The notes: generated from the letters alone by a model not told the origin. A stretch of DNA of 64,000 bases from SFWF01 sp045539925 (GCA_045539925.1 JAZQGH010000007.1:57467-121466), one strand, 5' to 3'; shown: positions 25,136 through 34,192, counted from the stretch's first letter. Program-made: numbers and translations.

Positions 25136-26166
25136 TTTAAGGTATTGAGCAAACTCAGCAGGGCATTTCCTGCAAGCTCTGCCGAATAGCAAGCCTCCTC
25201 TAAGGTGTTGGAATCGGTACCGACCTCAAGCAGCATTGAGCCTTTTGTGAGATTCATATTGTATTTTCTCGAAGCGAAATTTACAGCACGTGCAAGACCG
25301 GGATACATTGTCTCCATAGTCTGCTGAAAGCGTATGGCAAGACGGAAGTTTTCCCGCCAGTTGGGAAAGCCCGTAACACTTCCCGTTTCGCTGCCTACGA
25401 CAAGCATCACCTGTGCCGCTTTTTTGCCGTTTATTTCTTTTGTGGGTTTGCATTTGTCGTTTCCGCTCATTGCGATAGAATCTCTGTGAAGGTCTACCAC
25501 TATTTTTATTGACGGATATTTCTTTAAATATTCATTTATCGTTTTAGCAGATCTTGTGTAGCTTCCGCTATAGGATGGATGGTCGTGCAGGGTGCGGTCG
25601 TGAATTACACCTATTCCGCCCTTTCTTAGCACCTGCGCAAAGACCTCCCCAACATGGGTAACATTAAGGTCGTTATTTGTACTTCGGGCACTGTCTGCGG
25701 CGGTATAGTAACCCCTGTCCTCTGACATATAGCTTTCGGTTGCGTGGGTATGAACGATAAGCACCTGAGGGTCTGCAGAACTCTCAATCTTTATATCGGG
25801 ACGGGTAGCAAGTTCGCTTTTGAGGTTAATATTCAGCCCCGTTGAGTTTTTTATATAAACCCCGTTATAGCTCAGCCCCACCTTATAAGGGGAGATAAAC
25901 TGTTCGTATATTTTACCCAGCGCATCAGAGGGTGAGGCACTGACTGTAAGAGAGCTTTCCTGAGGCGCACTTTCCTGTCCCATAGAAGAAAAAAACGACA
26001 AAAGCGAGTCGTCCTTTAGCGGGACCGCACCTGCCGTATCCGACAGGGTCTGCCCTTTAGTTTCTCCCCTGTTTTCTGAAAAAAAGGCATATACACTTCC
26101 CGAAAACAGTGAAAGACACAGCATTACAGTAATAAGCAGCGGCAATACAGCCGTTATTTTTTTCAT
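25132..26166 (-). CDS. spoIIP: stage II sporulation protein P
   Basis: 344 aa. An N-terminal membrane anchor, a low-complexity linker, then the SpoIIP amidase/endopeptidase domain: VLIVHTHATESY (His and Glu of the active site), GVIHDRTLHDHPSY, VVDLHRDSI and SMLLEVGTDSNTLEEA. During engulfment SpoIIP, with SpoIID and SpoIIM, cuts septal peptidoglycan. Its presence marks a genuine sporeformer. The gene starts with a good GGAGG and is divergent from rpsT. Confidence 0.95.
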   Translation of the reverse strand: MKKITAVLPLLITVMLCLSLFSGSVYAFFSENRGETKGQTLSDTAGAVPLKDDSLLSFFSSMGQESAPQESSLTVSASPSDALGKIYEQFISPYKVGLSYNGVYIKNSTGLNINLKSELATRPDIKIESSADPQVLIVHTHATESYMSEDRGYYTAADSARSTNNDLNVTHVGEVFAQVLRKGGIGVIHDRTLHDHPSYSGSYTRSAKTINEYLKKYPSIKIVVDLHRDSIAMSGNDKCKPTKEINGKKAAQVMLVVGSETGSVTGFPNWRENFRLAIRFQQTMETMYPGLARAVNFASRKYNMNLTKGSMLLEVGTDSNTLEEACYSAELAGNALLSLLNTLK

Positions 26167-26248
26167 ACAAAGCCTCCAAAGAAAAAATCAGAATTCCGCT
26201 TTTAAAATATATGAAAAAAATTTATATTTTATTATATGCAAAAAAATC

Positions 26249-26277
26249 TTGCAATTTCTTTAGACTTGTGTTAATAT
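26249..26277 (+). promoter_or_regulatory. rpsT promoter
   Basis: TTGCAA (26249-26254), 17-base spacer, TAATAT (26272-26277). About 55 bases of leader follow, with a weak hairpin around GTGTAG/CTTACAC. Confidence 0.55.
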
Positions 26278-26338
26278 ACTAAGTGCTTTAACTATAAGTG
26301 TAGCTATGCTTACACGAAACTAAGAGGGAGGTGTCACT

Positions 26339-26602
26339 ATGCCCAATATTAAATCCGCTAAAAAACGTGTATTAGTAAGCGCTGCTAATTACGAGCGTAA
26401 CAAGGCTTACCGTTCAGGTCTTCGCACTGCTATCAAGAAGGCCAACGCTGCTATCGAATCCGGTGCGGCTGATATGGACGTTGCTGTTAAGGTTGCTGTT
26501 AAGAAGATCGACCAGGCTACCGCTAAGGGAATTCTTCACAAGAACACTGCCGGCAGAAAGAAGTCTGCTCTCGTATCAAGCATGAATAAAGCTAAGGCTT
26601 AA
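26339..26602 (+). CDS. rpsT: 30S ribosomal protein S20
   Basis: 87 aa, all helical and basic. MPNIKSAKKRVLVS at the N-terminus, KKIDQATAKGILHKNTAGRK in the last third and a Lys/Ala-rich end are typical S20. It binds 16S rRNA early in small-subunit assembly. The codon use is more biased than in neighbours, as usual for ribosomal genes. Confidence 0.97.
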   Translation: MPNIKSAKKRVLVSAANYERNKAYRSGLRTAIKKANAAIESGAADMDVAVKVAVKKIDQATAKGILHKNTAGRKKSALVSSMNKAKA

Positions 26603-26615
26603 TTTGTCTGATGCT

Positions 26616-26697
26616 CAGGTCGCAGGGCATCCTCTGCGACCTGTTTGGACAGCCTTAATACACAGTCAGCTGCACCGTTTAATACGGTGCTTTTTTT
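26616..26697 (+). terminator. rpsT terminators (two hairpins)
   Basis: First stem CAGGTCGCAG (26616-26625) / CTGCGACCTG (26634-26643). A second stem GCACCG (26672-26677) / CGGTGC (26685-26690) is followed by seven T, a standard intrinsic terminator. Confidence 0.8.
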
Positions 26698-26705
26698 ATT
26701 TGCAA

Positions 26706-26745
26706 AAAAGTGTGATGAAACAAATCTGAGTTTCATCACACTTTT
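26706..26745 (-). terminator. terminator of the nnr/lipoprotein/PAP2 operon
   Basis: Perfect 16-bp stem AAAAGTGTGATGAAAC (26706-26721) / GTTTCATCACACTTTT (26730-26745), directly after the PAP2 stop on the minus strand. Confidence 0.8.
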
Positions 26746-26746
26746 A

Positions 26747-27238
26747 CTATATCAGAACTATAAGACCTAAAGCCCCACCGCATATAAGACCGAAAAGGGT
26801 GTCCTTTATAAAATGGACCCCCAGCACCACCCTTAAAAACGCAATTACAAGGGCGGCTGCTCCCACTATTATACCTAAAGGAGGATTGTATACACCGATA
26901 TTTACCGCGATAATTGCCGCCGAAAAGGTATGTCGGCTTGGGAAAGAACAGCCCTTGGACTCCTTTTTTATAAGGGGCGTAAAACTAAATTTTTCATAAG
27001 GGCGCTCTGCGTTTATGCGCCGCCTTAAAAAGCTTACGGCAAGAAAGCCCCCTGCGCAGACCGCTGCAGAGCGTATAAAATAATCATCCTTTTTTATAAA
27101 CGCCAGAAACAGGAGAAACAGCGGATATAATACATAAATCCCTATCTCACAGGTTTTTTGCGTTATTATTGCCGCCTTAAGAAGTGTTTTTCTCTTTAAA
27201 AAGAACTCATTTACGGCAAGATAGCCTTCCTTAGTCAT
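26747..27238 (-). CDS. PAP2-family membrane phosphatase
   Basis: 163 aa with four to five membrane helices. The acid-phosphatase signature is complete: an RRRINAERPYEKF version of KxxxxxxRP, then PSRHTFSA, then RVVLGVHFIKDTLFG (Arg, His and Asp of the third motif). Such enzymes dephosphorylate undecaprenyl pyrophosphate or phosphatidylglycerol phosphate at the membrane. The start overlaps the upstream lipoprotein gene. Confidence 0.85.
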   Translation of the reverse strand: MTKEGYLAVNEFFLKRKTLLKAAIITQKTCEIGIYVLYPLFLLFLAFIKKDDYFIRSAAVCAGGFLAVSFLRRRINAERPYEKFSFTPLIKKESKGCSFPSRHTFSAAIIAVNIGVYNPPLGIIVGAAALVIAFLRVVLGVHFIKDTLFGLICGGALGLIVLI

Positions 27239-27728
27239 CAGTATCCTCGTTTACACTAATATTATAAAATCTCATTTCGAAACGTTTGTCGGGCAGGGAA
27301 AGTTTTTGAGGAAGTCCCGTTGGCGAGACGGTAAGAGTATACCGTCCGTCCTCTCCAACTACCCTACCCTCCTTGTCGGCAAGGGTGGTTTCGGACAAGA
27401 CTATCTCTCTAAGCGGAGCATAAAGCTCTTCCATCACCCGTGAAAATGGCATACTGCCCTCTACGGGGGTGTACCTCAGCCCCTTATACTCCACCGTCAC
27501 TGCATCACCGTTTAAAGTAAAGCTAAGCCCCTCAAGCTCCTTCGGCTCGGTTATCACTGCGGTGAGTGTTCCGTCTTTTTGAAGCTGTCCGTCAAAGCCA
27601 TAGTTCTCGTTATAATACGAGACCTCTGCGCCAAAGGATATTCCCCCCAGCTGCGGTTTTACCTCTTTTTCCCCCGAACAGGAACATAGGGTGAGAAGCA
27701 AACATAAAACCAGTATTATTTTTTTCAC
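27231..27728 (-). CDS. lipoprotein of unknown function
   Basis: 165 aa starting at a GTG (27728) with GGAGG 7 bases before it; a TTG further out is poorer. Short basic start, hydrophobic core and lipobox LCSC give a clear lipoprotein signal. The mature part is beta-rich (VSYYNENYGFDGQLQ, TAVITEPKELEGLSF) and resembles LolA/YhcN-like folds only loosely; no family is assigned. It overlaps the PAP2 gene by 8 bases and follows nnr by about 35 bases. Confidence 0.7.
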   Translation of the reverse strand: MKKIILVLCLLLTLCSCSGEKEVKPQLGGISFGAEVSYYNENYGFDGQLQKDGTLTAVITEPKELEGLSFTLNGDAVTVEYKGLRYTPVEGSMPFSRVMEELYAPLREIVLSETTLADKEGRVVGEDGRYTLTVSPTGLPQKLSLPDKRFEMRFYNISVNEDTDD

Positions 27729-27762
27729 ACTAACGCCTCCACATTCTGTCAAGGCGCAAGAA

Positions 27763-29244
27763 TCAGAGCAGTAGGCACAACTCCTCTATCATATCGGTGG
27801 GAAGCATAGAATTTTCTCCCCATCTATCCCTTGCGGCATCTCCCGCGGCAGAATGTAGCCAAACACCGCCCAAAGTCGCATCTTTCGGCGAAAAACCCTG
27901 AGCCAGAAGTGAAAATATCACCCCTGCCAGCATGTCTCCACTGCCTGCGGTTGCCATACCTGCGTTGCCGATAACATTTATATATACCTCGCCCTGCGGG
28001 GTTGCAACTACGGTATTTGCACCTTTAAGCGCAAGATAAACGCCCTGCTTTTGGGCAAAGGAGGATGCGATGTTTATGCGGTCGCTCTCAACATCAGCCG
28101 AAGAGGCACCCATAAGCCGTGCCATTTCGCCCGGATGAGGGGTCAGCACCAAGGGAGCCTTGACATCTCTTAATAATTCTATGTTGTCGGCTATAAGATT
28201 TATTCCGTCGGCGTCGAGAAGGGTGGGAACACAGGTGTTTTTAAGCAAATTCTCCACAAGAAGCTGACTGTCAGGCGAACGACCAAGTCCGCAGCCGATA
28301 AGCAGAGCGTCGGCACTTTTAAGTTCTTTTATAAGCGTATCTGCCGAGGATATACTGTATGTTTTCTCCTCAGATTTGCAGGGAATAAGTACCGCTTCGG
28401 GCAAAGTCACCGCGCAGGCAGTATAGTTTTCCTCAACGCAGGCAAGTTTTAGTATGCCAATGCCCGTTCTCAGTGCCGCTTTTGCAGAAATTATTGCAGC
28501 ACCTGACATACCGTAGCTTCCGCAGACCGAAAGACCCGTTCCGTAGCTGTTTTTAAAGGAGGTTTTTCTTCTTTTTACAGAAAAAAACTTATCCACAGTT
28601 TTATATTTAGCACCAGCTGATTCTAAAGTTCGGTCGCAGATGCCGATATTAAGGCAGACCACACTGCCGCACCTGTCTGCAGAATTCGGCAGAATGTGAC
28701 AGTATTTATATGCGGCAAAGGTAAGGGTATAATCTGCCCAAAGGCAGTTTTCATAACCTTTTCCCGTATCTGCCGACATAAGGCTCGGAAGGTCTATGGC
28801 ATATACTGTGGAAGCCGAGAGGGTTTTGAAAATTTCGGTCAGGGTTTCGTCGGGTTTTTCGGCAGAATATCCCGTACCGAATACGGCATCCACCGCAATG
28901 TCGTATTTCCCCTGAGAAATTTCTGCGACAGATATAATTCTGACTTCCGCAGGTATGCCCTCAAAGGCTCTTTTTGCAGAATCGGTAGCGGGAGCACCGT
29001 GGGTCAGTACCACAGTAACCTTTGCGCCAAAACAAGACAGCCTTTTTGCTATTACAAAGCCGTCTCCTCCGTTATTGCCCTTTCCGCAAAGAATAAGCAC
29101 CTTTTTGCCCTTTACGGGTGTGGTTTTATTTATAAATTCTGCCGCCGAGGTCCCTGCGTTATCCATAAGGGCAAACCACTCGATTCCTTGTTCTACCGAG
29201 AGCTCCTCTGCGCGGCGCATAGTGTTTTTATCTATAATATACAT
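27763..29244 (-). CDS. nnr: bifunctional NAD(P)H-hydrate epimerase / ADP-dependent dehydratase
   Basis: 493 aa from the ATG at 29244. The N-terminal YjeF_N epimerase half (about 1-210) has GKGNNGGDGFVIAKRL and AVDAVFGTGY. The C-terminal ribokinase-like dehydratase half (about 230-490) has GSYGMSGAAI, LIGCGLGRS, LLDADGIN, VLTPHPGEMARL and the nucleotide motif ATAGSGDMLAGVI. It repairs hydrated NADH and NADPH. The start lies inside the last codons of the upstream gene, so it is operonic. Confidence 0.95.
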   Translation of the reverse strand: MYIIDKNTMRRAEELSVEQGIEWFALMDNAGTSAAEFINKTTPVKGKKVLILCGKGNNGGDGFVIAKRLSCFGAKVTVVLTHGAPATDSAKRAFEGIPAEVRIISVAEISQGKYDIAVDAVFGTGYSAEKPDETLTEIFKTLSASTVYAIDLPSLMSADTGKGYENCLWADYTLTFAAYKYCHILPNSADRCGSVVCLNIGICDRTLESAGAKYKTVDKFFSVKRRKTSFKNSYGTGLSVCGSYGMSGAAIISAKAALRTGIGILKLACVEENYTACAVTLPEAVLIPCKSEEKTYSISSADTLIKELKSADALLIGCGLGRSPDSQLLVENLLKNTCVPTLLDADGINLIADNIELLRDVKAPLVLTPHPGEMARLMGASSADVESDRINIASSFAQKQGVYLALKGANTVVATPQGEVYINVIGNAGMATAGSGDMLAGVIFSLLAQGFSPKDATLGGVWLHSAAGDAARDRWGENSMLPTDMIEELCLLL

Positions 29245-29251
29245 TTTTCTC

Positions 29252-29752
29252 TTAGGATTTTGCAAGGCGGGGAATTGCCGCCTCTATTGCACCGCGGACA
29301 CGCTCGTCGGGAGCAATGACCAGCATAACCATACCGAGGTTTCGGTCTTTACCGATAAGATATACCTGTCCCTCACTATCGGGATTGCAGTAAATAAGGG
29401 TGTTTTTCACCGAGCCTGGGGCAGGCTGTCCCTTATACTCGCCGTATTTTTCCACCTCGTTGCATTTTATGGAAACCATACGCTTTCTTGAGGATTTTGC
29501 GGTGATTTTATCCACATCAAGATCACCGTTGGTGAAAATGTATTCAAACTCTACCGAAAGCAGTGAAATAAGCTTATATCCTCCGAAAATAAGCCCTGCT
29601 ACAATGAGAACTCCGAAAGAGGGTGCAAAAATCATTGAAAGATACAGCAGTCCTGCTGCGAGAAGAAGGTCTGCTATGATAATAGCGGCAATCATTCCCT
29701 TTGCCTTTGAATTTAGTTTGATTTTGATTATCTGCTCGTAAAAAGTATCCAT
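29252..29752 (-). CDS. two-helix membrane protein (DUF6106-like)
   Basis: 166 aa. Two membrane helices near residues 19-60 are followed by a cytosolic beta-rich domain (VEFEYIFTNGDLDVDKI, then RKRMVSIKCNEVEKYGEY). The pattern resembles DUF6106 proteins of Clostridia, related in layout to PH-like membrane proteins. First gene of the operon that continues to nnr. The function is unknown; the family name is from memory. Confidence 0.6.
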   Translation of the reverse strand: MDTFYEQIIKIKLNSKAKGMIAAIIIADLLLAAGLLYLSMIFAPSFGVLIVAGLIFGGYKLISLLSVEFEYIFTNGDLDVDKITAKSSRKRMVSIKCNEVEKYGEYKGQPAPGSVKNTLIYCNPDSEGQVYLIGKDRNLGMVMLVIAPDERVRGAIEAAIPRLAKS

Positions 29753-29785
29753 CTGTGTCTCCTTTAAGAGGTTGTTTTTTTAATT

Positions 29786-29858
29786 ATACACCCAAAACGC
29801 CTTACCTTGCAACATTTTGTTTTAGGGTATTGAAAATCGGCAAACTTGGGTGTATACT
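29786..29858. promoter_or_regulatory. symmetric divergent promoter region
   Basis: Rightward: TTGAAA (29830-29835), 17 bases, TATACT (29853-29858). Leftward: TTGCAA, 18 bases, TATAAT. Both -10 boxes are preceded by the same bases, TTGGGTGTATA, forming an inverted repeat around the gap. This may be a shared regulator site. Confidence 0.6.
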
Positions 29859-29885
29859 TTAAATATAAATAAATTGGAGTACGCT

Positions 29886-30641
29886 ATGAACAGAATTTTA
29901 AATCTTATTATGGACATCTGTGAGCAGATGCTCATTTCGGGGGCAGAGGTCAGCCGAGTTGAAGAAAGCGTAAAGCGTATGGGTGCTGCCTTTGGTGCAC
30001 AGCGTTCTGACGCCTTCATTATAACCTCAAGTATGGAGGTCACCCTTAAAGACAGTGAGGGAAACACCTATACCCAGACCCGCCGAATCTCGGGAAGCGG
30101 CACCGATATTGAGCGTCTTCATCTCCTCAATGCCCTTGCGAGAAAAATCTCTTCGGGAAAACTGGACCTTGATGCCGCACAAAAAGAGTTCTTGTCTGTG
30201 GGTGAAAGCAAACGCTACCCCGCCTTTCTAGCAATTGTTTCCTACGCTATAATTTCGGGCGCATTTACCGTCTTTTTCGGCGGAGGTGCAAAAGAATGTC
30301 TTTGCGCTGTTGTTGTAGGTATAGTTCTTGCGCTTATCGTCAAGCTCACCGAGGTAGGACATCTCAATAAAATATTTGCAAAATTCTTTTGCTCCTTCAT
30401 AGCAACTCTTCTTGCCCTTACGGTTTTAAGGCTCGGCATCGTACACACCGCCGACAACATAATCATAGGCTTTATTATGTCCCTCATTCCGGGGGTCGGT
30501 CTTACCGTAGCACTGCGCGACCTTTTTGTTGGCGACAGCATTTCGGGGGTACTGAGAACCATCGAGGCGGTGCTCTTCGCATTCGCCATAGCCGGCGGCT
30601 ACTTTCTCGCGGCGTTTATTATGGGAGGTGGCAGCATATGA
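29886..30641 (+). CDS. threonine/serine exporter, ThrE N-terminal half
   Basis: 251 aa from the ATG at 29886. The soluble start (DICEQMLISGAEVSRVEESV) is the ThrE_N signature, followed by RRISGSGTDIERL, then five helices including SLIPGVGLTVALRDL. ThrE systems export threonine and serine. The family is one chain in Corynebacterium and split in many Firmicutes, as here. The stop overlaps the next start (ATGA). Confidence 0.9.
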   Translation: MNRILNLIMDICEQMLISGAEVSRVEESVKRMGAAFGAQRSDAFIITSSMEVTLKDSEGNTYTQTRRISGSGTDIERLHLLNALARKISSGKLDLDAAQKEFLSVGESKRYPAFLAIVSYAIISGAFTVFFGGGAKECLCAVVVGIVLALIVKLTEVGHLNKIFAKFFCSFIATLLALTVLRLGIVHTADNIIIGFIMSLIPGVGLTVALRDLFVGDSISGVLRTIEAVLFAFAIAGGYFLAAFIMGGGSI

Positions 30642-31069
30642 CCGAAGCAGTACTTCAGATATTCACAGGTTTTTTAGGCTCCTGCGGATTTGCGGCGCTT
30701 TATAACATCAGAGGCAGGCGTTTTCTTTTCGCGGCGCTGGGAGGACTTTTGTCCTGGGCGTTTTTTCTGCTGCTGAATATGGCTATCCAAGGGGAGATAC
30801 TTTGCTACTATATAGTTGCGGTGCTTATTTCTCTTTATGCTGAAATTATGGCGAGAGTACTCAAAACTCCTACGACCACCTTTATTATGACAAGCCTTAT
30901 ACCCCTTGTGCCGGGTAGCTCTCTTTACTATACTATGACCACCGCATTTTCGGGAAATATGGACGGTTTTATAGAAAGAGGACTGCAGACACTGGGCCTT
31001 GCAGGAGCTCTTGCAGCAGGAATAATCACCGTAGCGGGTGCGTCAAGCTTTTTTAAACGAAAATTGTAA
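30638..31069 (+). CDS. threonine/serine exporter, ThrE C-terminal half
   Basis: 143 aa with about five helices. PTTTFIMTSLIPLVPGSSLYY is the conserved core of the ThrB/DUF3815 family. It starts inside the stop of the N-terminal half, so the pair is made in equal amounts and should form one transporter. Confidence 0.88.
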   Translation: MTEAVLQIFTGFLGSCGFAALYNIRGRRFLFAALGGLLSWAFFLLLNMAIQGEILCYYIVAVLISLYAEIMARVLKTPTTTFIMTSLIPLVPGSSLYYTMTTAFSGNMDGFIERGLQTLGLAGALAAGIITVAGASSFFKRKL

Positions 31070-31157
31070 AAATCATAAGCCAAAAGAGACCTAAAAACCA
31101 CCTTTTAAGGCTGGTTCGAGTTTCAATGGTTAGGTTAAAATATTTGTAGGTGATTAT

Positions 31158-31658
31158 ATGGATAATATAATTTTAATCGGTATGCCCGGAAGCGGCAAAT
31201 CCACCGTTGGCGTTCTGCTGGCAAAGCTGCTTGGCTACGGATTTATTGACAGCGACCTTATTATTCAGCATACCGCAGGTAAAAAACTTTTCGAGATACT
31301 CCGCGACGAGGGGGCAGAGTATTTTGCCCGTCTTGAAAACAGTGCAAACGCAAATCTTATGGCACATAACACCGTTATTGCCACAGGAGGCAGTGTTGTT
31401 TACGGCAAAGAAGCAATGGAACATCTGAAAAGCATAGGAAAGGTGGTTTATTTAAAGGTCTCCCTAAAGGAGTTGGAGCGCAGGGTAAACAACTTTGAGA
31501 CCCGCGGAATTGTGATGAAAAACGGGCAGACCCTCGCCGATATTTTTGAGGAAAGAGCCCCTCTTTACGAAAAATACGCCGACATAACGGTCATCTGCAG
31601 TAAATGCTCACTGCAAAAAAATGCCGAAAAGATTTTTGAGGCTATCGGCGGAGAATAG
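31158..31658 (+). CDS. aroK: shikimate kinase
   Basis: 166 aa. Walker A GMPGSGKSTVG (about 7-17), FIDSDLII with the shikimate-binding Asp, FARLEN and the IATGGSVVY motif all fit. It phosphorylates shikimate in aromatic amino-acid synthesis. No other aro gene is close. A weak hairpin (31083-31130) lies before it and a strong terminator after. Confidence 0.93.
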   Translation: MDNIILIGMPGSGKSTVGVLLAKLLGYGFIDSDLIIQHTAGKKLFEILRDEGAEYFARLENSANANLMAHNTVIATGGSVVYGKEAMEHLKSIGKVVYLKVSLKELERRVNNFETRGIVMKNGQTLADIFEERAPLYEKYADITVICSKCSLQKNAEKIFEAIGGE

Positions 31659-31667
31659 TTCTCATAT

Positions 31668-31705
31668 AAATAACCCCAAATTCTAATAGGAATTTGGGGT
31701 TATTA
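31668..31705. terminator. bidirectional terminator between aroK and ung
   Basis: Stem AAATAACCCCAAATTC (31668-31683) pairs with GAATTTGGGGTTATT (31690-31704) over 15 bp, between converging genes. Confidence 0.85.
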
Positions 31706-32371
31706 TTATATCTGCCAGTCGATGGGGGTTTGTCCTGTCGACTTTAATATCTCATTACATTTTGAAAAGTGCTTACAGCCGAAAAATCCGCCGTATGCAG
31801 AAAGGGGGCTTGGGTGAACCGTTTCCAGTTTTCTGTGTATGGGATTGGTTATAATCTTTGCTTTATTTTTAGCGTTTGCACCCCAGAGAAGAAAAACAAC
31901 GGGGGTGGTCTTTTTATTAAGCTCGGCTATAACTCGGTCAGTAAACTCTTCCCATCCTTTACCTTTATGGGAGTTTGCGCAGCCCTCACGAACAGTGAGG
32001 ACGGTATTAAGGAGCAATACCCCCTGCTCTGCCCAATAGGTAAGCTCTCCGTGGTCGGGAATTTTAAATCCGACATCACTCTGAAGCTCCTTAAACATAT
32101 TTTTAAGGGACGGCGGCGGCTCTACAGGACGCTTTACCGAAAAGCATAGTCCGTGCGCCTGACCCTCACCGTGATACGGGTCCTGACCGATTATCACCAC
32201 GCGTGTATTTTCAAAGGAGGAAGCCTTAAGGGCACTGAAAATATCGTTCATGTGAGGAAATATCCGACGGGTGGAATATTCCTGCTTTAAAAAGGCGCGA
32301 AGCTCCTTATAATAGGACTTTTCGAATTCATCCGCTAAAATATTATCCCAATCGTTACCAAGATGTACCAT
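31706..32371 (-). CDS. ung: uracil-DNA glycosylase
   Basis: 221 aa. The catalytic motif GQDPYHGEGQAHGL (Asp and His) is present, as are LLLNTVLTVREG and the DNA-binding HPSPLSAYGGFFG. It removes uracil from DNA as the first step of base-excision repair. AAAGGAG precedes the ATG. It is monocistronic. Confidence 0.97.
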   Translation of the reverse strand: MVHLGNDWDNILADEFEKSYYKELRAFLKQEYSTRRIFPHMNDIFSALKASSFENTRVVIIGQDPYHGEGQAHGLCFSVKRPVEPPPSLKNMFKELQSDVGFKIPDHGELTYWAEQGVLLLNTVLTVREGCANSHKGKGWEEFTDRVIAELNKKTTPVVFLLWGANAKNKAKIITNPIHRKLETVHPSPLSAYGGFFGCKHFSKCNEILKSTGQTPIDWQI

Positions 32372-32440
32372 TTTATACTCCTTTCAAGCCTTCTCCTCCA
32401 GAGGAAGGCTATGTGTTTTCATAATACCATATCTGCAAAA

Positions 32441-32481
32441 AAAACACAAGAACAACGGGGGTGCCGTTGTTCTTGTGTTTT
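32441..32481. terminator. terminator-like hairpin between the noc-like gene and ung
   Basis: Perfect 18-bp stem AAAACACAAGAACAACGG (32441-32458) / CCGTTGTTCTTGTGTTTT (32464-32481). It would end leftward transcription coming from the noc-like gene. Confidence 0.75.
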
Positions 32482-32604
32482 GAAATATGACAGAGTCATA
32501 AAAAGGGGGGCAAATATAGGTAAGAGGTAAGAAGTAAAAGTGAAGATGTGAGGGCTCTAAAATGGAGATAAAAATTTTCCCTCATCCCTTTCCCCTAACG
32601 CTGT

Positions 32605-33378
32605 TCATTTAGTGATTAACACCGTGTATTCTATATGTGTATCGGTTTCGTTTTTGTGGGTGGTGGCATGTATGCCTCCAAGACGCATTGTATCCACCAT
32701 TTTCGTAAGGGAATTTGCGAAAAATCGCACATCGCCGATAGCACATTTTCTGACCGGCTCGGGCTTGTCCTGCTTAGGTGACAGAAGCTTTTCTATATGG
32801 GCTTCGCACTCGGAAAGGGTAAGTTGTTTTGCAATAATATAGTCCAGTGTTTCTTCCCTTTTTTCCTCGGGGAGACGAAGCAGCGCCCTTGCGTGTCGTT
32901 CGGTGAGACGGGCTGCCGTTATTCGCTCTCTGAGTTTTGTATCGAGCTTTAGAAGTCTCAGCTTATTTGAAAGGGTGGACTGAGCAAGTCCCAGCCTTTC
33001 GGCTATCTCCAGCTGACTTAGTCCGTATCCGCTGATAAGCCGTTTTATACCCTCTGCCTCCTCAAAGGGCGTGAGGTCGCTGCGCTGAAGATTTTCGATT
33101 ATTGTATAAAGCTCTGCGGTGAGGTCATCGGTGTGGCGCAGAATACAGGGCACCCTTTTAAGTCCTGCCATTTTTGCCGCTCTTAGTCTTCTCTCTCCTG
33201 CTATGAGCAGATATTTTCCCTTTTCGTAAGGGCGCACAATAAGGGGCTGAAGTATGCCGTTTTCTTTTATGCTGTCGCTGAGTTTAAAAAGCTCATACTC
33301 GTCAAAGTTTTTTCGGGGTTGGTCTTCCCTTGCGATTATATCATCGGGTTTTATACTCATTAGCTTTCCGTCGAACAT
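32605..33378 (-). CDS. noc: ParB/Noc-family DNA-binding protein
   Basis: 257 aa. N-terminal CTP-binding ParB domain (EDQPRKNFDEYELF, LIAGERRLRAAKMAG, IIENLQRSDLTPFEEAEG), then helix-turn-helix LSQLEIAERLGLAQSTLSNK, then a C-terminal dimer region. Its place next to rsmG-mnmG-mnmE matches noc in Bacillus, the nucleoid-occlusion protein. A separate parA-parB pair lies at 40.6-42.2 kb, supporting Noc here. Noc and ParB cannot be fully separated by eye. Confidence 0.78.
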   Translation of the reverse strand: MFDGKLMSIKPDDIIAREDQPRKNFDEYELFKLSDSIKENGILQPLIVRPYEKGKYLLIAGERRLRAAKMAGLKRVPCILRHTDDLTAELYTIIENLQRSDLTPFEEAEGIKRLISGYGLSQLEIAERLGLAQSTLSNKLRLLKLDTKLRERITAARLTERHARALLRLPEEKREETLDYIIAKQLTLSECEAHIEKLLSPKQDKPEPVRKCAIGDVRFFANSLTKMVDTMRLGGIHATTHKNETDTHIEYTVLITK

Positions 33379-33460
33379 CGGCTCACCTCACTGCATGTCC
33401 ATCATAACCTATAATCTTTAAAAATGCCACAAAAACAGGTCGGGAGAATTCGACCCGAAA

Positions 33461-33494
33461 GTAAAAAAAGCAACCGCATCAGAGCGGTTGCTTT
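33461..33494 (-). terminator. rsmG terminator overlapping its stop codon
   Basis: Stem AAAGCAACCGC (33494-33484 on the minus strand) / GCGGTTGCTTT (33477-33467), then a T-run. The stop codon (33479-33481) lies in the loop. It implies the noc-like gene is transcribed separately. Confidence 0.75.
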
Positions 33495-34192
33495 GAAATT
33501 TTTGCAGAAGCACGTGGATATTTTGGCGGAGTTTGCGATATTTTCTTTGTGATAACAAAGGTACGCACCTCGGCGCCTGTAAGGGTCTCGGTCTTTATTT
33601 CCGCCCTTCCGCCTCCGAGTATTTTAGATGCCTTTACTGCATTTTTAAGCTCTTCTTCGGCAGAAGGACCCTTCATTGCACAGAATGTGCCTCCCACCTT
33701 GCAAAGGGGCAGACAGTATTCATAGAGGGTGCGAAGCTCGGCAACCGCACGGGCGGTAACAAGGTCAAATTTTTCGCGGTAGCTTGGGTTCTTCCCTGCC
33801 TCTTCGGCACGAAGATGCACCGTTTTGACCTCTAAACCAAGGCTTAAGGCAACCTCGTTTAGGAATACAAGGCGTTTATTAAGCCCATCCATAAGGGTGA
33901 GGTCTATATCGGGGCGGAGGATTTTAAGCACCATTCCGGGGAAACCTGCCCCTGTTCCCACATCTACAACCTTAGCCCCCTTTGGAATATCTACCTTGCT
34001 AAGCAGCAGTGCGCAGTCTAAAAAATGCTTTATGACTATTCCCTCGGGGTCGGTGATAGCGGTAAGGTTGATTTTTTCGTTCCACTCACAAAGCAGTGCG
34101 GCATATTTGTCCAGACGGGCAAGTGCGTCCCCGTCTGCAGAAATGCCTTTAGCCTCCAAGGTTGGGAGCATAAGCTCTAAAGGATAGTTCAC
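33479..34192 (-). CDS. rsmG: 16S rRNA m7G527 methyltransferase
   Basis: 237 aa. The SAM-binding motif is KVVDVGTGAGFPGMVLKI; LTAITDPEGIVIKHFLDC and the RAVAELRTLYEYCLPL block are characteristic of RsmG (GidB). It methylates G527 of 16S rRNA. The start overlaps the mnmG stop by 4 bases. Confidence 0.96.
   Translation of the reverse strand: MNYPLELMLPTLEAKGISADGDALARLDKYAALLCEWNEKINLTAITDPEGIVIKHFLDCALLLSKVDIPKGAKVVDVGTGAGFPGMVLKILRPDIDLTLMDGLNKRLVFLNEVALSLGLEVKTVHLRAEEAGKNPSYREKFDLVTARAVAELRTLYEYCLPLCKVGGTFCAMKGPSAEEELKNAVKASKILGGGRAEIKTETLTGAEVRTFVITKKISQTPPKYPRASAKISKQPL

Noticed and set aside
28585..28600. DnaA-box sequence TTATCCACA
   Set aside because: Lies inside the nnr coding region as a single copy; chance occurrence is likely.
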